From NCBI RefSeq assembly GCF_902497875.1, contig NZ_CABVHY010000002.1, positions 124,001 to 188,000 on the forward strand: a DNA stretch of 64,000 bases, given 5' to 3'. A model generated the notes under the pieces. That model was not told the origin of the DNA. It was given only the letters and a program-made list of their open reading frames with translations, and did no database searches. The DNA comes from Pseudomonas fluorescens (lineage in GTDB: Bacteria; Pseudomonadota; Gammaproteobacteria; Pseudomonadales; Pseudomonadaceae). Below, in pieces: positions 60,553 to 64,000 of this stretch. Positions within the stretch are counted from its first letter, which is position 1. Every line of letters begins with the position of its first letter. A program made the position numbers and the translations under genes.

Positions 60553-63500
60553 AAGGCCATGGCTCGATTTCGGCCTGGTGCATTGATCACCCGGTCGCCA
60601 CGCTGTTGTTGACCTTTGCCCTGGTGCTCCTGGGGGGTATCGCCTTCCCGCTGCTGCCCATTGCGCCGTTGCCGGAAGCGGAATTCCCGACCATTCAGGT
60701 CAACGCCCAACTGCCCGGCGCCAGCCCGGAAACCATGGCGTCCTCAGTGGCCACACCGCTGGAGGTGCAATTCAGCGCCATTCCCGGCATGTCCCAGATG
60801 ACCTCCAGCAGCGCCTTGGGTTCGACCAACCTGGTCCTGCAATTTACCCTCGACAAAAGCATCGACACCGCCGCCCAGGAAGTCCAGGCGGCGATCAACA
60901 CCGCTTCCGGCAAGCTGCCCAATGACATGCCGAGCCTGCCCACCTGGCGGAAGGTCAACCCGGCCGACAGCCCGGTGCTGATCCTCGCTATCAGCTCGAC
61001 GCAGATGCCCGGCACCGAACTCAGCGACTACGTGGAAACTTTGCTGGCACGGCAGATCAGCCAGATCGACGGCGTCGGCCTGATCAACATCAGCGGCCAG
61101 CAACGCCCGGCCATTCGCGTGCAGGCTTCGCCGGATAAACTGGCGGCCATCGGCCTGACCCTGGCCGATATCCGCGTGGCCCTGCAGCAGGCCAGCCTGA
61201 ACCTGGCCAAGGGCGCGCTGTACGGTCAGTCGAGTATTTCCACCCTGTCGACCAACGATCAATTGTTCCATCCCGAGGAATACAGGCAACTGATCGTCTC
61301 CTACAAGGACGGCGCACCGGTACTGCTCAAGGATGTCGCACGGGTAATCGCCGGCCCCGAGAATGCCTATGTGCAAGCCTGGTCCAATGACCAGCCGGGA
61401 CTCAATCTGGTGATCTTTCGTCAGCCCGGGGCCAACATCGTCGAGACCGTTGACCGCATTCAGGCCGAACTGCCGCGCCTGCAAGGGATGCTGCCGGCCT
61501 CGGTACAAGTGACCGTGCTCTCGGACCGGACCAAAACCATTCGCGCCTCCTTGCATGAAGTGGAAATCACCCTGCTGATCACCGTGTTGCTGGTGGTCGC
61601 GGTGATGGCCCTGTTCCTGCGCCAGCTGTCGGCGACGCTGATCGTTGCCAGCGTACTCGGCGTGTCGTTGATCGCCAGCTTCGCCCTGATGTATGTGATG
61701 GGCTTCAGCCTGAACAACCTGACCCTGGTGGCGATCGTGATCTCCGTGGGGTTTGTGGTCGACGATGCGATAGTCGTGGTCGAGAACATCCATCGCCATC
61801 TCGAGGCCGGGGACGGCATGCGCGAGGCCGCGATCAAGGGTGCCGGCGAGATCGGCTTCACCGTGGTCTCCATCAGCTTCTCGCTGGTAGCGGCATTTAT
61901 TCCCTTGCTGTTCATGGGCGGCGTGGTCGGGCGGCTGTTCAAGGAGTTCGCCTTGACCGCGACCTCAACCATCCTGATTTCGGTGGTGGTGTCGCTGACC
62001 CTGGCGCCCACCCTGGCCGCGTTGTTCATGCGAAAGCCGGCGCACCACGCCCACGGTTTTGGCGAACGCTTGCTGGCGCTCTACGAAAAAGGCCTGCGCC
62101 GCGCCCTCGCCCACCAACGGCTGATGCTGGGACTATTCGGCCTGACCCTGGCCATGGCGATCGTCGGTTATGTGGCCATTCCCAAAGGCTTCTTCCCGGT
62201 GCAGGACACCGGCTTCGTGCTCGGCACCACAGAAGCAGCTGCGGATATTTCCTACCCGGACATGGTGGAGAAACATAAGCAGTTGGCGAAAATCCTCGGC
62301 ACCGACCCTGCCGTCCAGACCTTCTCCCATGCGGTTGGCGTAACCGGTAACAACCAGACCATCGCCAACGGACGCTTCTGGATTGCCTTGAAGGACCGCG
62401 GCGATCGGGACGTCTCCGCCAGTGAGTTCATCGACCGGATCCGCCCGCAAATGACCCGGGTGCCGGGCATCGTCCTGTACTTGCGCGCAGGGCAGGACAT
62501 CAACCTCAGCTCCGGACCGAGCCGCAGCCAGTACCAGTACGTGCTCAAAAGCAACGACGGGCCGACCCTGAATACCTGGACCCAGCGCCTGACCGAAAAA
62601 CTGCGGACCAACCCGGCGTTCCGCGATATGTCCAACGACCTGCAACTGGGCGGCAGCATTACCCACATCAGCATCGACCGCAGCGCCGCGGCGCGGTTTG
62701 GCCTGACCGCCACCGATGTCGACGAGGCGCTCTACGATGCCTTCGGCCAACGCCAGGTCAACGAGTTCCAGACCGAGACCAACCAGTACAACGTGATCCT
62801 CGAACTCGACGCCAAACAGCGCGGCAAGGCCGAAAGCCTGAATTACTTCTACCTGCGCTCGCCGCTCAGCGGCGAGATGGTGCCGTTGTCGGCGTTGGCC
62901 AGGGTCGATCCGCCCAGGGTCGGCCCGCTGTCCATTGCTCATGACGGGATGTTCCCGGCGGCCAACCTGTCGTTCAACCTCGCGCCCGGTGTGGCCCTGG
63001 GCGATGCAGTCACCATGCTCAACCAGGCGAAGAACGAAATCGGCGTACCGGCCACGATCATCGGCACCTTCCAGGGGGCGGCCCAGGCGTTCCAGAGTTC
63101 CCTGGCCAGTCAACCCTGGCTGATCCTCGCGGCGCTGCTGGCGGTCTACATCATTCTGGGTGTGCTGTATGAGAGTTTCGTGCATCCGCTGACGATCATC
63201 TCGACCCTGCCTTCGGCTGGCCTTGGCGCCCTGATCATGCTGTGGATCTTCGGGCAGGATTTTTCGATCATGGCCTTGATCGGCCTGGTGCTGCTGATCG
63301 GGATCGTCAAGAAGAACGGCATCCTGATGATCGACTTCGCCCTCGACGCCCAGCGCAACGGCGGGCTGACCCCGGAGGAAGCCATTTACCAGGCTTGTTT
63401 GACCCGGTTCCGGCCGATCATGATGACCACCCTCGCCGCGCTGCTCGGCGCATTGCCACTGATGCTCGGCTACGGCGCCGGTGCCGAGCTGCGTCAGCCG

Positions 63501-63635
63501 CTGGGGATCGCCGTGGTCGGCGGGTTGCTGGTGAGCCAGGCGCTGACGTTGTTTACCACGCCAGTCATATACTTGTGGCTTGAGCGGCTATTCCATCGGC
63601 CCAAACCAGCCCCGGTGCTGGCGACCACTAACTGA
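60549..63635 (+). CDS. RND multidrug efflux permease (MdtB/MdtC-like)
   Basis: A 1028-residue proton-driven pump with the usual twelve membrane helices and two large periplasmic loops. The N-terminal helix region (CIDHPVATLLLTFALVLLGG) and the aspartate pair in VGFVVDDAIVVVENIHRH (proton relay, near residue 400) are intact, as are GPSRSQYQYVL and the C-terminal helices. MdtB/MdtC/MuxB-like sequence suggests export of drugs, bile-salt-like compounds or metals; the substrate is not predicted. No outer-membrane channel gene lies within the window. Confidence 0.95.
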   Translation: MKGHGSISAWCIDHPVATLLLTFALVLLGGIAFPLLPIAPLPEAEFPTIQVNAQLPGASPETMASSVATPLEVQFSAIPGMSQMTSSSALGSTNLVLQFTLDKSIDTAAQEVQAAINTASGKLPNDMPSLPTWRKVNPADSPVLILAISSTQMPGTELSDYVETLLARQISQIDGVGLINISGQQRPAIRVQASPDKLAAIGLTLADIRVALQQASLNLAKGALYGQSSISTLSTNDQLFHPEEYRQLIVSYKDGAPVLLKDVARVIAGPENAYVQAWSNDQPGLNLVIFRQPGANIVETVDRIQAELPRLQGMLPASVQVTVLSDRTKTIRASLHEVEITLLITVLLVVAVMALFLRQLSATLIVASVLGVSLIASFALMYVMGFSLNNLTLVAIVISVGFVVDDAIVVVENIHRHLEAGDGMREAAIKGAGEIGFTVVSISFSLVAAFIPLLFMGGVVGRLFKEFALTATSTILISVVVSLTLAPTLAALFMRKPAHHAHGFGERLLALYEKGLRRALAHQRLMLGLFGLTLAMAIVGYVAIPKGFFPVQDTGFVLGTTEAAADISYPDMVEKHKQLAKILGTDPAVQTFSHAVGVTGNNQTIANGRFWIALKDRGDRDVSASEFIDRIRPQMTRVPGIVLYLRAGQDINLSSGPSRSQYQYVLKSNDGPTLNTWTQRLTEKLRTNPAFRDMSNDLQLGGSITHISIDRSAAARFGLTATDVDEALYDAFGQRQVNEFQTETNQYNVILELDAKQRGKAESLNYFYLRSPLSGEMVPLSALARVDPPRVGPLSIAHDGMFPAANLSFNLAPGVALGDAVTMLNQAKNEIGVPATIIGTFQGAAQAFQSSLASQPWLILAALLAVYIILGVLYESFVHPLTIISTLPSAGLGALIMLWIFGQDFSIMALIGLVLLIGIVKKNGILMIDFALDAQRNGGLTPEEAIYQACLTRFRPIMMTTLAALLGALPLMLGYGAGAELRQPLGIAVVGGLLVSQALTLFTTPVIYLWLERLFHRPKPAPVLATTN

Positions 63636-63644
63636 GGCGGGGTC

Positions 63645-64000
63645 ATGCGCGTTCTGATTATCGAAGACGAGGAAAAAACCGCGGACTACCTGCACCGCGG
63701 CTTGACCGAACAAGGCTATACGGTGGACGTGGCCCGGGACGGCGTCGAAGGCCTGCACCTGGCGCTGGAAAGCGAATACGCGGTGATCGTGCTGGATGTA
63801 ATGCTGCCCGGTCTCGACGGTTTTGGCGTGCTGCGCGCCCTGCGTGCGCGCAAGCAGACCCCGGTGATCATGCTCACCGCCCGCGAACGGGTGGAAGACC
63901 GGATCAAAGGCCTGCGCGACGGTGCCGACGATTACCTGGGCAAACCCTTTTCCTTTCTCGAACTGGTCGCGCGCCTGCAAGCGCTGACCCGGCGTAGTAG
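63645..64000 (+). CDS. OmpR-family response regulator, CopR/CusR-like (3' end missing)
   Basis: The first 118 residues of a response regulator. MRVLIIEDEEKTADYLHRGL, the phospho-acceptor in AVIVLDVMLPGLDGFGVLRAL, and DDYLGKPFSFLELVARLQAL are present, typical of the heavy-metal/CopR-IrlR subgroup. The DNA-binding domain lies beyond the window. It starts nine bases after the efflux permease gene, so the pump and this two-component system form one operon. Confidence 0.92.
   Translation, partial: MRVLIIEDEEKTADYLHRGLTEQGYTVDVARDGVEGLHLALESEYAVIVLDVMLPGLDGFGVLRALRARKQTPVIMLTARERVEDRIKGLRDGADDYLGKPFSFLELVARLQALTRRS

Overview
The window is chromosomal DNA of a fluorescent Pseudomonas (P. fluorescens group). 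The evidence is high-GC coding sequence, the Pseudomonas-style order cyoABCDE / dsbB / flavohaemoglobin / norR, a 2-ketoarginine pathway like that of P. aeruginosa (aruH, aruI), a DUF6124-type gene, and many REP palindromes of at least four families (GTAGGAGCTGCCGCAGGC, TGTGGGAGCGAGCTTGCTCGC, TGTGGCGAGGGGGCTTGCCCC and GTAGCAGCTGCCGAAGGC types). No rRNA, tRNA, CRISPR array, prophage or intact insertion sequence was seen. Both ends cut through genes.

Layout. 1-2.4 kb: 3' end of a homodimeric pyruvate/2-oxoacid dehydrogenase E1 gene without a following aceF, and a small conserved gene. 2.4-5.1 kb: a divergent MFS transporter/LysR pair. 5.2-7.7 kb: small envelope genes (glycine-rich exported protein, CigR-like protein, YkvA-like membrane protein) and a DUF6124-type gene behind a highly structured leader. 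7.8-15.4 kb: a PhoD-like phosphatase and small metabolic genes (VOC, GFA, SDR, tautomerase, epimerase) with LysR and MerR regulators and a hydrolase remnant. 15.7-22.5 kb: a PAS-GGDEF cyclase, then msrB-dipZ-msrA (exported methionine sulfoxide repair) divergent from an OmpR/EnvZ-type two-component system.

22.8-28.8 kb: a polar amino acid ABC transporter with an FAD amine/amino acid oxidase, converging on a five-haem cytochrome that fuses a triheme dehydrogenase subunit to a TsdA-like module. 29-39 kb: aruI, a LysR regulator, a complete ABC importer, aruH, an amidohydrolase and a COG0523 metallochaperone, which looks like an arginine/2-ketoarginine-type uptake and catabolic locus. 39.2-41.7 kb: an orphan YefM-like antitoxin with a CTG start, two unknown proteins, and a RelE-like/XRE toxin-antitoxin pair lying between two near-identical terminators.

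41.8-51.2 kb: cytochrome bo oxidase (cyoABCDE), dsbB, and the NO-detoxification pair hmp/norR with recognisable NorR sites and a sigma-54 promoter. 51.4-58.7 kb: cheV, an acetyltransferase, a YkgJ cysteine-cluster protein with a decayed partial copy nearby, an Aer-type chemoreceptor, an exported DJ-1/PfpI protein, and an exported solute-binding protein fused to a RidA domain. 58.8-64 kb: a pilin-like small protein divergent from an RND efflux pair followed by a response regulator cut by the window edge.

Most unusual: the exported solute-binding/RidA fusion (56996-58195); the leader at 7112-7288, with two hairpins showing the same 8-nt loop and a complementary segment between them; and the one-cysteine MsrA/MsrB pair with its own DipZ reductant and two-component system.
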